A stretch of 64,000 nt of DNA from Antennarius striatus. Its lineage: Eukaryota; Chordata; Actinopteri; Lophiiformes; Antennariidae. The translations under genes and the position numbers were made by a program. The stretch is taken from assembly GCF_040054535.1 (NCBI RefSeq), contig NC_090797.1:11789501-11853500 (forward strand), written 5' to 3'. The stretch's first letter is position 1. Every line of letters starts with the position of its first letter. Of the stretch, positions 62,558 to 64,000 are shown in pieces. The notes under the pieces are model-generated. The model was not told the origin of the DNA and did no database searches. It worked only from the letters and a program-made list of their open reading frames with translations.

Positions 62558-64000
62558 CTTAAAAAAAAAAAAAAACCCCAGACATTTTATATCCTTTACT
62601 GAAGTGCAACGCACATGCAGACACACACACACACACACACACGATACGTGAAGTGATGAGAACGTCTGACAGTATTTTTACCGAACGTCACAGAGAGTCT
62701 CAGGATGAAACGGAATGATGTCCGATCCCACTGACAGAAGAGTAGGAAAGGTAATGAATCAGCCTGTCAGGCTGCACCTCATGCATTTCTTTAAGTCGCA
62801 AAACATTATTTCGTGCACTGCTGACGTTTTTTTTCCTTCGGCCTGCCGCAGAAATGTTGTGTCATGACACCGTGCGCTCTCCAAGTTACTTCGGGACACA
62901 GTCGAGGGCCGTGAAAGCTAACTCTGTTGGAAAACGCTGCCACTTTATTGCATCATCTTCCCGCCCCGCGGCCTCTTACAGCATGTCATACGTTTCGCGC
63001 TCGACTCTGTTTCCAGATGAAGCGCTTGTTTCACTCATTCAGAATGATTCTGAGACGGAGCTGCTCGATAAACACTGGGTGGGCAACATTTCACGCTAGC
63101 CTGTAGCTGCAGGCAAGGTGCCACAGAATGGGTAATTATCCAGTAGCATGGGACAGACTAAATCCTGGTCTCACTGAGCTGCCGTTTCACACACATAGAT
63201 GACAATGCAGTGTCATGGTAAGAAGTCATGCTCAGTCAGATTTACTCATCCAGTGCTCGGAGCACAGCAACAAGCTGCCTTGACTGCAGAGACCGGGGGG
63301 GGTGGGGGGGACGTGTGAGGTAAGGTGTTTGAAAAAACCTCCAGCGACTTTATGACAACATCACTCTGCTCACCAGGAAGAACGAAGGTTTTGAAAAACG
63401 GAATCATTTTATTAATCTGTCACGTCTTCTAACAGCAGCGGTTAAAGGAGCTGAAGCCACAGATGGAAGATAAATTATTCAAACCTGTTATACAGTCGAT
63501 TAGTTTTATTGGTATGTCAGCTGCTTGCAACAATCTGGGGAAAATAACACTTTAAAGAGATTAATATATGCATACATAAAGTGTTTTTATCACATGACGG
63601 AACCAAGCCTTGGTGGACTCCGAGATCATGGTCCTTTAGGAACATGCAGTGATGCAAAAGCATCCTCATCCGTCACAGACGGGGGACGTTTTCTTGCAGG
63701 ATTTCCTGGTGCTTAATGAAATCCATCAGATCCTCTGCACAAAGCAGGTTTCCATCGGACCAGGTAACGAAGCAGCTGCAGACCAGCGAGCAAGGAAACA
63801 TTCTGCAGGTTGTAAGAGGCTGTGGGGGTGCAATGTCTTTTTAACCTCTGACCCCACATTGGACAGTCATGCTAAGTCCAGTAATCAAAAATCAGTGAGA
63901 CTGAAACATTAAAGACTATCCAGGAGAGACCCCAACACTGGTGCAAAGTGATCAGTCTAAGACACACGTGTTAAATCTGAAAGCACCACTTTATATCTGA
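62558..64000 (-). other. nav2: NAV2 intron continuing past the window edge
   Basis: Exon V1 needs an upstream exon ending in phase 1. None with a matching donor and NAV-like coding was recognised to the right edge. A CA repeat lies at 62619-62642 and a G-rich run at 63295-63310. Confidence 0.6.

Overview
The window looks like ordinary nuclear DNA of a ray-finned (teleost) fish. The reasons are short spliced exons with canonical GT-AG borders, dense CA/TG microsatellites, fish-type non-LTR and hAT-like repeats, and vertebrate genes that are unmistakable once exons are joined. All protein calls come from splicing exons by eye with phase bookkeeping. No database search was run.

Layout from left to right. 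(1) A complete OSGEP gene (KAE1 of the KEOPS complex) lies on + at 987-5170. It has 11 exons and 335 codons, with an L2-type LINE fragment in intron 2. (2) A short NUFIP2-family gene lies on - at 9603-6850 (3 exons, about 284 residues). It converges on OSGEP, and the nearest poly(A) signals of the two genes are about 30 bp apart. (3) A C2H2 zinc-finger gene lies on - at about 14434-11706. It has an N-terminal helical region over five exons, then one exon with about 15 fingers, and one clear GC-AG intron. (4) A micropeptide gene of the C4orf3/another-regulin (SERCA regulator) family lies on - at 16691-16539, behind a tandem 30-bp repeat carrying two ETS boxes. (5) A very large neuron navigator gene, best matched to NAV2, fills about 17.0-62.6 kb on -. 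Thirty coding exons keep one reading frame of about 1,643 residues through to the AAA+ domain and stop codon. The 5' exons, including the N-terminal calponin-homology region, lie beyond the right edge.

The genes are not an operon or pathway; they are neighbours by synteny. OSGEP acts in tRNA t6A synthesis. NUFIP2 is an RNA-binding FMRP partner. The zinc-finger protein is a likely DNA-binding regulator. The C4orf3 homologue is an ER/SR membrane micropeptide. NAV2 links microtubules to neurite outgrowth.

I found no prokaryotic-type or obviously undescribed system. The observations most worth a second look are: a 24-bp NAV2 microexon with an SRRM4-type upstream signal; two GC donors; a promoter-like motif cluster (ETS, CCAAT, CACGTG) deep inside NAV2; the duplicated ETS element in front of the micropeptide gene; paired octamer motifs in a NAV2 intron; non-autonomous hAT copies, two with 8-bp target duplications; and an interstitial telomere-like repeat.
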